Assembly: GCA_021234155.1 (NCBI GenBank)
Contig: JAJEKV010000050.1
Span: 1,718,342-1,782,341 of the forward strand
Length of the DNA stretch: 64,000 bases
Reading direction: 5' to 3'
Source: Isoetes taiwanensis
Taxonomy: Eukaryota > Streptophyta > Lycopodiopsida > Isoetales > Isoetaceae
This document shows positions 46,539 through 58,324 of this stretch, piece after piece. The translations under genes and the position numbers were made by a program. Below the pieces are notes generated by a model that was given only the letters and a program-made list of their open reading frames with translations, was not told where the DNA came from and did no database searches. The number at the start of each line of letters is the position of its first letter. The stretch's first letter is position 1.

Positions 46539-47334
46539 CAGCGAAAATTTTAGTGGCCCCGGCGGGCCATTTGGCCACAAATTACAGGTTCAGGCAAAAT
46601 GGGACGGTCGGCTTGAGTGGGATGCCTTACCTACGGACTACCTGTAGATTCGCCATTTCGTGGCACTTTATTGCATATTACGACATTAGAATGGCCAATT
46701 AAATGTTTGCTAATTGGAGTGGTATCAACTTTGGGGCCAATTTAGTCCCAAGTGAGAACTAGATATGCTTATGGAATGGCCATTTAGGCCACTTGCCCAA
46801 ATCTTGTAATGCCTTGAGTTTGTCAAATCTTAACTCATTAAGAGGGCCCTTCATAAATTCGTCACTTATGGGGGGCCAACATTATTAGAAATTTTTATTC
46901 CTAAATATATCTACCAACTAAGAGTAATCCCGCTCTTTGGAAAATCAAATGTCGAGGCACTTTTCGATCCTCTTTACGAAGACTCCGGCATCCGATTTCT
47001 GATTCTCCCTACCAGCAATATGTGCATTAATGAAATACATGGGGTATGAATTCAAATTCATACAACATGTAACTTAAACACATTTATATAGGGTAGCGAC
47101 TTCTATATGTTTGAGCAACTAGCTCTATATTTAATAAGAATCTAGCTAAAAATTGCCATTTGAGCTACACATTATTAGATATTTGGTTCAAAAATTGCCA
47201 ATTAGGTTGCAGCCACATTAGAAAAAAATAGGAAAAATGGCCAGTTCAGGCCACACTTTTGGGGGTATATTTTACAAGGAATGGCCAATTCATTATACTT
47301 ATACAAAATTATAGGTCCCTTAAAATTTTCCCTG
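46539..47334. mobile_element. Non-autonomous hAT element (MITE)
   Basis: 796 bp. Left end CAGCGAAAATTTTAGTGGCC; right end on the other strand CAGGGAAAATTTTAAGGGAC. Flanked by the exact 8-bp duplication CTGAAGAG (46531-46538 and 47335-47342). The empty site exists in copy A near 38950-38965. CAG-type ends and an 8-bp duplication are hAT hallmarks. No coding capacity; the interior repeats AATGGCCA motifs. Confidence 0.9.
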
Positions 47335-47403
47335 CTGAAGAGCAAAGCAATAAATCTGTCCACTCATATTTTCCCTCTCTCGAAACTAGTCAATGGCTCT
47401 AAC

Positions 47404-47405
<2 letters not shown>

Positions 47406-47442
<37 letters not shown>

Positions 47443-48060
47443 TCATAGTTCAATTTAATTCAATTAAGTCTCTTTTCTTGAAACTTGACTTTTTATCTCT
47501 GTCTGGCAACTCGTGCTCTTTCTTGGATTTTGTTCCTAGCATGTACAGACATCGATGGAGGGAGTTGGCCCGGCTTTATCTCTAATCGTGGCTTGGATCC
47601 TCTTCTCTATCTGATGTTGTCGACTTTCTTTGGATAAATCTCCTTCACGAGCACTACAATTTGTTTCCCGGCCAGTGCACCACAAATGTGTCGAGCCATG
47701 TTCGCAACCCAAGGAAAAAGTAGTGCTGTGAAGAAAGACACCAAGAGAAACTGAAAGAGCAATCTTTATTGCGCATCTGTTTGGAATAACCCCAACCGTG
47801 GTGTACATATTTATAGTCTAACCTAATCTCTGCCACATAATCATGCCACGTCATCTCGACCCTTGAATTTCGTGTGCACTCTTAGATTTTCATATTTGCC
47901 ACATGGACAGATTGCCAACATGACATCTCCTGCATCACGTGGCTGCCACGTTATCAACTTGTGCCAACTGGGCATGCCACCTCATCATTTCTGGCACGTT
48001 TAGTCTTCATGATGGTCCCTTCAGATTTCTTTTCCAAAGGGGGCTTGAGTAATGTGCCCA
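47406..48060 (-). repeat. Copy B of poly(A)/leader/450-bp repeat
   Basis: Poly(T) of about 35 (47406-47440), then sequence parallel to 39053-39835 but more diverged in the 450-bp part (47700-48040) than the two copies in block A are from each other. Confidence 0.7.
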
Positions 48061-48899
48061 TCTGGTGCAACCTCGAACCCAAGGTAAGTAAGGTTTTAAT
48101 TTTTTTGATGCAATTTGTAATGGAATGATCCTATTGATGCTTCGAACCCCGGTATCCCACACTCATGGAATTTCTATTTTTGGTCTTACTGCTGCTTCTT
48201 GTTCAGTGCTTTTGGAACCCAGCCGTGTCGAATCCGCTTCCCTTGAAGATCAGATAAAAAAAAAATTCAACGGTATTTTAAGGCCCAATCCTCAACTTCG
48301 GCATGTACAGGAACAATCGCAACCAAGAACTTCGTGCCGGAGACGTTCACACTGGGGAGGCACCGGAGACGTTACATGTGAGGCGTCTCTTAACCATTTT
48401 ATATCTTTTGCGTGAAACTTAAATTCCCTTCTTCCAATGTTTTGCACCTTCCTTGTATTCCCATGCTCTTGCTTGCAATATTTTCCATGCTTCCCATGGT
48501 CAATTTTTCCCCATGGTTCCTTTCTTTCAGCCCTTGACCCTTCTCCTTTGTCTCCGTGACTTAGACCCCTTAATTCTTTTGAGGCCTTTCTTTTTGCTCT
48601 TCCTCCATAGGTATTTTTCCTCTATAGGGTTCTTATGACAACCCTGTTGCCATGTCCATATCTTCCCATCTTCATGTTCTCATGGGTATTTATTCACATA
48701 ATACTTTCCATTGTACTATTTCACTCGTTTTTCATCTTTGCTTAGCTTTCTTCACCAAGTTAATAAGATTCCATAGCCATATTCTTATTGTATTGCTTTT
48801 TGCAATTTTTTACCTTGATTTGGCAGACGACACCCCCGGATGCTCAAGCTTGATTCTAGAAATCGCATGCTTAGAAGAAAAAGCACTATTTATGAAATA
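48061..48899. other. End of duplicated block, no gene
   Basis: Parallel to 39850-41660 without the MULE insertion and with a shortened middle. Ends near 48840. Confidence 0.5.
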
Positions 48900-49870
48900 A
48901 CCAAGTTGTGTCAAAGAATCTAGTCTCACCATCTTTGACTCCAGTCAAGTCGAAATCATAAATTCTTTTTTGACTTTATCAGAAGGAATACAACTTTCAC
49001 CTAATGCCGAAGGAGTCAGACAAATGTCAGCTAGCTGTCAAGAGACTACTACTACTCGCACTGGCCCCTGATGTTTCCCGAGCAGGAAACGAAGGGCATC
49101 AAAAAATTAAACGATCCATCTGCATCGGCACTAGACCATCCGCTTCAAGGGTGCGATTGCAGCACTAGCAAGAACAAGTGCCGGGGTTCTTGAAGCTGAA
49201 GCTAATATTGGACCCCGATGCACCTGCCTACATTTAAATAAACGATTATCGCACCAAACAACGAATTTAATAGTATGTTTGTGAGTTTTGAGATCATTCA
49301 ATTTGTAACAAATCTTTGAGATCATCCTGCAACCCTCTTTAAAAACAGTCATGAAGGGCAAGATCATCCCAAGCTATATCCGAGGCAATTTGCTGAAGCT
49401 CAGGTGCATAAGCCAAAGCTGGGTGTAACCCTTGCGTCAGATTGCTTAGCTTAGTAACTGCAGCTTCCTGCCTATCTATGTCTCCAAAACAAGCCTCCAC
49501 ATCTATGATAAAGGTCACGAAATCCTCCAACTACGGAGCACCTTTTTTGTCCAATGGTACAAACCAACTAAGAGCTGATCCCAAAAGGAGAGAACTGATC
49601 AAGCTAACTTGAGCTTGATCCGTCAAACATTTGTGAGGGTGTGGTCGGATCAACGGCCAAATCTGATTTAGGAACCTGTGATGCTTTGCCCACGTGCCGT
49701 AAAATTTTTCTGGCAAACTGTTATTAGGCTTTGAAGGCCTTGATATTGAGCCTGATGCTGAAACATGATATGCTAAATCTTCTCTAAGCTCTGTACTGCA
49801 ACTTCTGGCACATTTGAGCAAGCTGCTGAACAGCACCAGTTGCCATAATTTTCCTACTTGTTGCAACATC
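48900..49870 (-). pseudogene. Ty3/gypsy gag fragment, copy 1
   Basis: Minus-strand reading gives PEKFYGTWAKHHRFLNQIWP, LISSLLLGSALSWFVPL, a stop, then LEDFVTFIIDVEACFGDIDR, LTQGLHPALAYAPELQQIAS and DIAWDDLALHDCF. After a frameshift follow FVVWCDNRLFKCRQ and a PMQMD motif. This is the order of Retrotrans_gag proteins of plant and fungal Ty3/gypsy elements. Broken by at least one stop (49528-49530) and a frameshift. No pol region is present. Confidence 0.8.
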
Positions 49871-49879
49871 TTCCATTAT

Positions 49880-50811
49880 GGCTCGAAATGCTAGCAAATG
49901 TAAAACAGTATAAAATATAAGCTTCAAATACTGGCAAGACATTTGGAGCAGAAAAGCTCCAAATGCTAGCAAATGTAAGCTTGTACAAATATAAGCATAA
50001 GCATCATAGCCTAGAACCTTGAAGAATGCTTTAGCCTGATGAGTTACAAAAAATCTCCTAGGCATACTGAATTTTCAATGCATAATCGCTTTCTTCATAC
50101 AATTGAATACTAGAACAACAATATGACTTCAAATGTTCTTTTAATGGTTTAATGAATGACAGTGTTCATTCGATATTTGATTGGATTTATGTTCATTAAT
50201 TGGCGGGCAATACCATTTTCCATACTTCTTCTTTGTCGATTTGCTCTGGCAGCCCAAGCATCGGGTTCTTCAAGCTGTCTGAAAAACTCCACTTTCAAAA
50301 TTCTTCACTGAATATCCAGTGATGAAAATTCGTTCACAAATTCACGCTTTACCATAGTATTTGCCTTTTTTTCATTCAACCTACATCCTTATTATGAGCA
50401 TTCTAAAAATGAATTCAGTAGTGACCATAAACTATAGATCATCAACAATGAACCATTTGGCTAGGGAAAATTATGTGCAACTGCAATGATTTAGCATGAT
50501 TAAGTTCTTTAGGTCTACTTCTCTTGTTAATCAACTTACTTAAATCCGTGAAGATTTGCAGTTCTTTTGCAATTTCATACAATTCATTGAGGATGCTATT
50601 TGTTTGTGCACCCCCTTTTATGAGAAGAACATGATTATAATGTACATGAAAACCTTAAGGACAAGAACAAGCTTCTCTTGGGACGAGACTTGTGGAAGAA
50701 TCTCTGGAAATTTATTAGCCATAGATGGAAGCTCCTTTACATCCAACAACATAAAATAAGTTTGAGCAATGTGATATAACACGTGGATAAATGGATTGGC
50801 CAGATGATTTC
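49880..50811. other. Between gag copies, no gene recognised
   Basis: Includes two AAATGCTAGCAAATGTAA-type direct repeats near 49890 and 49963. Nothing else supported. Confidence 0.4.
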
Positions 50812-50955
50812 ACTTTCTTATTCTTTTAAGAGGTCCTCCATTTAAGTCGGAGGCCAGTTTCAAATCTTCCATTTGAAGGGGTATGTACTAGGTAATTCAT
50901 CAAAGGGGCAATGTTACGCCCCATAGGGCTTTAAGGGGCCGCCTTGAAGCCTTAT
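50812..50955. repeat. Interspersed repeat with paired stems, copy 2
   Basis: See 3482-3640. It abuts the second gag fragment. Confidence 0.55.
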
Positions 50956-50969
50956 GCGATGCAATCCGG

Positions 50970-51715
50970 TGACTTGCCAAAGCATCTAGTTTCACCACCT
51001 CTGAGTCCAACTATATTGAAATCATAGATTCTTAAATTGACCTTATTGGAAAATAAAACTTTCACTTAATGCTGAAGAGTCGGACAAATGCCAGCCAGCA
51101 ATTGAGAGGCTACTACTCAGATTGACCCCTGACATTTCCCCAGCAGGGGATAAAGAAGCCTAAAAAACTGATTGATTCACCTGCATCTGCACTAGACCAT
51201 CTGCTTCAGAGGGTGAGCAAAAGCAAATATAGGGGGTTCATGGAGCTGAAGCTAATACTGGACCGCCATGCTCCTGCCTATAAACAACTATCACACCGAA
51301 CAACGAACTTAATAGCATGTTGGTCGGGATCATCCAATTTGCAACAAATCTTTGACATCATTCTGAATCCCCATTCGAAAACAAGCAAGAAGGATAATAT
51401 CATCCCAAGCTGTATCCGGGGCAATTTACCCAAACTCAGTTGCATAATCCGAAACTAGATGTGACCCTTGCATCAGATTTCTCAGTAGTGACTGCAGTCC
51501 GCTGCCTATCAGTTTTTCCAAAACAAGTCTCCAATTATGCGATAAAGGCCAGAAAATCCTCCAACTATAGAGTCACTTTCTCAAACAATGGTGCAAATCA
51601 ACTAAGAGCTGGTCCCATGAGGATAGAATCGGCCAGACCGATATCTGTGAGGGTACAATAGAATCACCAGCCAAATCTGATTTAGGAACCCTCGAATCTT
51701 TGGCCACATGCCGTA
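50970..51715 (-). pseudogene. Ty3/gypsy gag fragment, copy 2
   Basis: Parallels 48905-49720, more decayed, with indels. Readable pieces on the minus strand include the IRGFLNQIW segment near 51690. Two tandem gag fragments with the same limits suggest duplication of an already truncated element or two solo remnants. Confidence 0.65.
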
Positions 51716-51719
51716 AAAC

Positions 51720-54390
51720 AAAAGTTCAAATGTTCAATGTAATACTTTTGTAATAACTTTTCTTTTCTTAATTACAAACCAGACTTGTATTGCTAATCTG
51801 AGATCTTTTATGTCCACCTGTAATTATTTTTTAACCTGTGTATAAAATATGCTTTAAATGTTTTTAAATCTTGCAGTTATTTTTTTGTTTTAAACCTGTG
51901 CGTAAAGATATGCTTTAACATTTTCAAAATCTCTCATTATATATGTCTCTTGTTCAGACTTTTGAAAATATTATAGGCTTTTACATGAAGCTTTAAGTTA
52001 ACTTGTTAATGTGGTGCTAAATTGTCCCTGCAATGCATACTGCACTTCTTGCTGAAACATCCAAGATCCCGGCAACGGAACTGAAATGAGCAGGCAGTTC
52101 CCAAAATGGCAGAGCAACTCTTTACAAATGTAGACTTTGCTCAAAGAATTCTTCTACGCGAACACGAACCTCGTCCAAGCAACTAGGGTGTTAATTTCTT
52201 CTATGGATTTTATTATATCTGATTTTTGTTTATTACGTTAGGATCCTTTTGTTCTGACACCGTGAATTATTACATCCATATATTCCTAAACAGTAGGTTA
52301 GGAAATATTGTAAAATGTGTCATTTGTAACTATTTTGTTTCAGAAGTGAAAAAGTGCGATGATTGCAAGCTTTTTCGTTGAATATCTTTGGGGACTTCCA
52401 AGAAAGATGCTTCAGTTCATTTGCTGATGTCAAATATTTATGCAGTTTATGGCATGCAGTTTCAACCATTTGTTTGTGTGAAAGCAGACTTTTCAATGAC
52501 ACTTTGTAGACATACATGAAAAGAATATTATTAAAATGGTTATTTATTACATATAGAAAGATGGCTTGCCATTGATATGAACACACATAGTTTTGTTACG
52601 TCGGACACTGGATGTTGAATAGGAAGCATCTTAGTTTGTATAGTACTCTGACTGTTCCTTTGTCTCATGTTATTATACTCCAGTTAACAGGAAATTACAC
52701 CCAATTCAAGGACCTTGGACTTGGCCCGAAGGCCGCCTTCAATAAACACTAATTTTGTTAGTTTATTTTGAATCATTAATTTACTGCAGAGGATAATTTA
52801 TGCCACTTTTTGACATCTTGTAAGTGATTTTAATGCAGCAAGATGATGCTTCCACTTTGTTAGATTTCCTGTCATCATATCCTACACTAATCTATGCTTA
52901 TGTTCTTATCACGGTATGTAGACATCCTTATGGACATGAAGAACTTGCAATTTCTAAAGATTATGATCAGATATTTTGTTTTCCAGACTCTTTTAACCTT
53001 CCAGTACCATTTCTTCAGTTTATATTGATGCAAGTTTGTACGGGAAAGGGGAATAGAGAATATATTAGTTAGAATCCCATACATCTCATAAGAATGTGGC
53101 CCCTGCATAAGAGTCTGGCTGATTCTGGGGGTTGGCAGTCAACTGGATCGGATAAGGGTAGTGTTAGAACTATAAATTGGACCCTTTTAGTGAAAGTCTA
53201 TTGAGGTTCCATGCTGTCCAAACCTATCTTTGTCAGCCATGAGATAACGAAAGGGAGAAATTTGAAACATAAAAATACTTGTTAAGATGGATAGCCTTTT
53301 TGAAATACCAAATGGTTTCCTATATGACAGGAGATAGAACAGCAGTATAGGCATTTAGGCATGAAAGGGAGCTTCCAAAGTAGAACCACCCAACAAAGCC
53401 TGTAAAAAGGAGAAGGGAAAGACACGAACATGTATGTTTCATGTTGAAAAGTAGCTCTGCTCTGCCTTTATACTCTTTATTGGGTAATTGATGCAGGAGG
53501 TAGGCTCAGGTGACCTCTCTCCATAGGGGATGGTGCCGTGTAAAAGGGGTACAATGCCATTTTGTTGTTGTCTTAATAAAGGTCTGTTTGTTATGCTTAT
53601 GGCCCATAGGTTGACATGTTATCTGACATGGCAGGTAGAAATACCATTATTTGTTCTCCAATTTTTGTATTATTGTGGTGGCATGACCACGTGTAAAGAT
53701 AGGGTAACAAGCAAACACCTAAAGTTTGTTGGTTGAGAAGTAGAAATTACAACACACTGTCTGAAAGGATGGTATACATGCTGTTTTTATTTTGCAACTA
53801 ATAATATGAAAAAATAACAGTGGGATGTTAGCAGGCTCAGCATGTTGTTAATAGCTTGCAAACATGGGATACATGATCAAGTTGACAGTGAGGTACATGG
53901 CTTTGCCTATAATACTTGCTAGTTTGTTGTTTTCTATGATGTAATTTTTTTTGTGAATTATAGCGTTCCTACAAGGTGTTTACTTGAACATATTTCTTCA
54001 GAGGATATGTGTCATGGTTGGTTGTAGATATGTTTCTAGTGACCATATCAGCATCTGACATCAGGAGATGATGTTCATTGGATAAATTTGTGGTGGCTTA
54101 TGCTTTGCTTTGCAAAAGTATGAACTGATTGATCTATCAGTTGACAATAATTTATATGGATGAAGTAGTGTTGATGGTCATGACAATTCATGTTCATTCA
54201 CTGCGGAAGTGTGAGCAGAAGTGTAAGCGCCATCATTATAGATCTGCAGGACAACTAAACAAGTGCAAAGACTTGCAGGACAACTAAACAAGTACAAGGA
54301 CTTGCAGGACAACTAAATAAGTGCAAAATTTTAGGTGACAACTGCTTCTTCTGCAAGTGTGATAATAAATTTGGACAATGAAATGCGCAT
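51720..54390. other. Long stretch without a recognised gene
   Basis: AT-rich, short frames only. A GACTTGCAGGACAACTAAAC-type unit is repeated three times at about 54244-54320. Confidence 0.4.
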
Positions 54391-54392
54391 GA

Positions 54393-54957
54393 TATCGTCG
54401 ATTCGCGTAGCGAATCGGCATTCTTGCTCAAGACGAGCATGCATGCATTGCATGCGTCGCATGCATGCATCGCATGCGCTTTGGGCCGTTCTTCAGGTTG
54501 GGCGTTTGCTACTTATTGCGGAGTTCTTCATCGACGTTTCATTGGCGCTTCCTCTTCTCTCAGCAGTACCTTATTCTCTTTGATTTGTTTCCAGGCAGGG
54601 GAGGGGCTTCTTCCTGCCTGGTTTGGCCAATTTGACGTTGCTTTCCTGCTGTCCTTTTCAGCCTTTAGCCTTCATCCTGTGACCTTCGTCCTCGATCCTA
54701 GTTTGTTAAGGAAGTCCTTTGGTATTCGGGCGCTTTGTTGGTTTCATGCGAGTCGCAGTGCAAGAATATCGTCGATTCGCGTAGCGAATCGGCATTCTTG
54801 CTCAAGACGAGCATGCATGCATTGCATGCGTCGCATGCATGCATCGCATGCGCTTTGGGCCGTTCTTCAGGTTGGGCGTTTGCTACTTATTGCGGAGTTC
54901 TTCATCGACGTTTCATCGGCGCTTCCTCTTCTCTCAGCAGTACCTTATTCTCTTTGA
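54393..54957. repeat. Direct repeat pair with nested palindromes
   Basis: A ~193-bp unit occurs at 54393-54586 and 54764-54957 almost unchanged. Each has a perfect hairpin CGATTCGC-GTA-GCGAATCG followed by a chain of GCATGCATGC/TCGCATGC palindromes. A third shared piece, GCGCTTTGTTGGTTTCATGC plus its continuation to GCAAGAAT, occurs just before the second unit (54729) and again at 55438. Confidence 0.8.
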
Positions 54958-55195
54958 ACCCACCCTCCCCTCCTTCTTTGTTTATTATATTTTGTACAAG
55001 TTCTGTTTATCATGTTTTTCCACCCGGTGGGTGATGCTTCTTTTCCACCCACTGGGTGATGCTATTCTCTGGTATGTTTCTCGTTTGTTGTGTTGGTGAT
55101 GTGCAGGTACAGGTTGGCGAGCGCCATCCGTTTTGACTTCTCCATGCGGGGGTTTTTGGGAGCGATTCTATGCCTTACGTTTGTCTAAGCCCCTT

Positions 55196-55274
55196 GCCGA
55201 AGGCTTATCACTAGGGTTTTTCCTCGAAAACCCGAAAGGGCGGGGTTTTTTAATCCCGGTGATAAGCTTTCGGC
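55196..55274 (+). other. LINE-type 3' hairpin, copy 3 (long stem)
   Basis: GCCGAAGGCTTATCAC (55196-55211) pairs with GTGATAAGCTTTCGGC (55259-55274): 16 pairs including one G-T. Inner part GGGTTTTTCCTCGAAAACCC, then GGGGTTTTTTAATCCC, as in the LINE hairpins. No LINE coding sequence is evident just upstream. Confidence 0.6.
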
Positions 55275-56221
55275 AGATACATCAGCCATTCATCTATTAG
55301 CATTGTATTTGTTTTTGGGGTCCAAATGATATAATTGGATTTTCCCTTTATTTTTCGTGGGTAGTTCGCATGTGTGCGGCTATCCACTGTCCACCATTGT
55401 AGAAATCTGCTGAGATGAATGAGAAGCCTATCTATCGGGCGCTTTGTTGGTTTCATGCGAGTCGCAGTGCAAGAATTGATGTTTAGGATGCTAGGATGAT
55501 TGTAATGTTTATGGAATGTGTGGTTGAATGATATGTGATAACATTTTGAATGGCATCTATATGATACAACGACTTCTCCTATGACAAGGGACTACAATCT
55601 GGACTAGTATATGCCTAGATAATTTGTATTGGAAAACATCTATATCTAGATGATAATAATAGCGAACCTTTTGCAATCAGTTGAGTTGTAGACAAGGTTG
55701 CCCTTAAAGCCAAATTTGTCCAAGCATAATTTAGAAGGTCGGGCGAATAATAGAGTTGCAAGATTAGTTATGCAACGAATGTTTTCTAGACATGAATGTT
55801 TTTTATAGAAATCTAGGCAAATCTTGGCCAATATTATTTTGCCAAAATTTAAGTGTCTTTATTTTCTAAGTGCAATTTCTATGTGAAATTTTATTCACCG
55901 GCATCCATATTTAATCAAGGACACAAACACATTATAACTATAGTTGCATGATGCAATACCACAACTTAACCTTTGCAAATGAGAACGCGGCTTATCCTTG
56001 TAGATAAAACATATCTATTAAAAGAGAGGTCTGTAAAAAAATGCTCTCCAGTGCATCCTTATAAGTATTTGGAACACTCTCAAATTATCATATGTACTTG
56101 GATGGATATGGAGAATAGATTAGGTTATGAAAAAAGCCTAGAATATTAGGGGATTCCTTAAGAAATCTTCGAGAATGAGGGTAGAGGATAATGCTTCCTC
56201 ATGCACCAGTAAGCCTCCTAT
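55275..56221. other. Intergenic, no gene recognised
   Basis: AT-rich; nothing supported besides the shared piece at 55438-55476. Confidence 0.4.
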
Positions 56222-57372
56222 GAAGGAAGGAAGGAAGGAAGGAAGTATATTTTAACGTCCACGGAGGCCAACTGGCCTATGAGACGGTCACAATACAATA
56301 CATCAAATAGTATCCAAACAGAAAAGAAAACCACGAAAGCCCTATACAATGCGTCTCTACCATTGGGACGAAAAAACCCAAAAACCCTTGTAGTAGGCAT
56401 TCAAATTCCCTATCTGGGCGCTCAAATTCCCTGTGCTGTGAGGGACTTTCTGACGGTGGAGACCTGCAGAATGTAGGACGCGAGACATGCAATCATTGGC
56501 GAAGCCAGCAATTGATGAATTGCTATCTCCTAGCATCTGAGATCGGCATGAGTTGCTCGGATGTGTGCATATGCCAGACACTCCTGTAGAGCATGGTGTT
56601 CATCTTCTACTATCTGCAGGTGGCAACGCTGGCATAATCTCTCATGTCGGGGGATTCTCTGCCCTCCATCCATGCCCCAGCGGCCTGTCTCAATTCTGAG
56701 ATGGTGGGACCCTGTCCTCATTGCAGCTATGGCTCTCCGTTTCTTCGTAGAGATGTGTGCCTTCAAATATTGGTGTGGGCCATGTTCCAACGACGGATAA
56801 CCTGCGTGTGGTAGTGCTCTGTTTTGAGCTTCGCAAGAGTGAGCACATCCCATAGAGAGGCAGCAAAGCGCTCATTCAAATGCAGCTCCTGTTCGTCGCT
56901 CTCCGACATAGCCATAATTTGTTGATAGTCCATGGACCATCTTGCGAACCACCCCTTACAATGCTCTTGCCACACTATCTTCAGTCGTTGTGGCCCTTGT
57001 GCCAATAACAGAGCCCGGGGAGGGAGACGTTGTGCATCCATTTCGTCAACCTTATGGAAATATGCAAGGTGCCTGCTCATAGCAGAATGTTGCAGGGGGC
57101 CAAAAACCAGTTTCATACAGCAAAATCGGATAAGGCATTGTGTCCTTGACGCCTAGGCTGTATGTCAGGAAGGCAACAAGTGCGCTTTGCGTGCCCAATC
57201 GCAGAGATCTATTCTGTAACAGCTATTCTGCATTGCATACAGGGCTTTCCATCCCGCACTGACCCTTCTTTCTATACAGTCATCCCATAGCAACAATCTT
57301 CTCACATATTTCCAACTGTAGCCCACCGTTGTGAATAACATATCTCTCCTACCCGCCATCGCCGCAACATAG
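56222..57372 (-). pseudogene. 5'-truncated LINE related to the one at 29.5-33.6 kb
   Basis: Minus-strand pieces: RVSAGWKALYAMQNSC near 57220, MDAQRLPPRALLLAQGPQRL at 57040-56980, the ISTKKRRAIAAMRTGSHH segment, and the C-terminal zinc-finger-like CQRCHLQIVEDEHHALQEC at about 56590-56630. The 3' end has a shortened hairpin (CTACTA pairing with TGGTAG; 56357-56396), then GGCCTCCGTGGACGTTAAAA and a (TTCC)n tail, seen as (GGAA)n at 56222-56243. Only the reverse-transcriptase C-terminus remains. Confidence 0.8.
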
Positions 57373-58324
57373 GATTTTTTTGAGATTAAAAAAGGGCCTT
57401 CAAAACATGCCAACTAAGCCAAATAAAGATAAATGAACTACCAATCAGAAATCAGAGCCTGAAGGGTCCAGTCAGCAAAACTGTTATAACTAACTTACTG
57501 ATTCGGCGTCTAGGCCGTGCAGGTATGCGTCTATATCCAACAGCTTTAAGATGTACATTTAATGGGCATCTATGATTCGCCTCTTGAGCGACTCATATCG
57601 TAAGCCCTTTTTGTTCGTGCACTTCCCGGTGTCTGGTCAACATAATGCTAGGAAAGTCCAAATGAGCTCTCGTTTAGTCCAATAGATAGGTCTCATTGAG
57701 ATCTTTCCAATCTTAGGTGCTTTGCACATATTTTAACCACTTATGATTGTCAAAACTCCAAAAAATATGGTTTTTACCATTTTTTACTATCCTACGGGGC
57801 TAAAAGATATGCAAACCACCTAAGGTTGGAAAGATCTCAATGAGATCTATCTATTGCACCAAACAAGAGCTCATTTGGACTTTTCTATCAACACTTATGC
57901 TAGAAAATGTGATCCAGTGAGTTAGTTATAACTGTTTTGCTGACTGGATTACCAGTTCTGTTTTCTGATTGGTAGTTCATATAGCTTAGTCAGCAGTTCT
58001 TAGAAGGCCCTTTTATGATCTCAAAAAATCCCTAATGATTCACATTTTATTGATTTTTGAGCTTATGCCCGACAAAAAGCTCAACAACGCTGGGCACTTT
58101 TTCTAATATGGACACGAGATGGAAATGGAAGAAACATGCAACAATCTTCTCACATATTTCCAACTGTAGCCCACCGTTGTGAATAACATCTCTCTCCTAC
58201 CCACCATCGCCGCAACATAGACTTTGTAATATATATTCACATTTTATTGATTTTTGAGCTTATGCCCGACAAAAAGCTCAACAACGCTGGGCACTTTTTC
58301 TAGTATGGACACGAGATGGAAATG
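57293..58324. repeat. Tandem duplication split by a foldback element
   Basis: Segments A (57293-57372) and B (58035-58130) recur in the same order and orientation as A' (58139-58218) and B' (58230-58324) with few differences. The foldback element 57373-58032 sits between A and B in the first copy only. Confidence 0.75.
57373..58032. mobile_element. 660-bp foldback element
   Basis: Left end GGATTTTTTTGAGATTAAAA; right end on the other strand GGGATTTTTTGAGATCATAA. Inverted similarity extends over nearly the whole element. Outer arms share GAACTACCAATCAGAAA and CAGTCAGCAAAAC-GTTATA. Inner arms share GTCCAAATGAGCTCT and TCTCATTGAGATCTTTCCAA. Only about 70 bases in the middle (57730-57800) are unpaired. 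TA flanks both sides, but the empty site (58215-58230) differs, so the superfamily is not settled. Confidence 0.75.
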
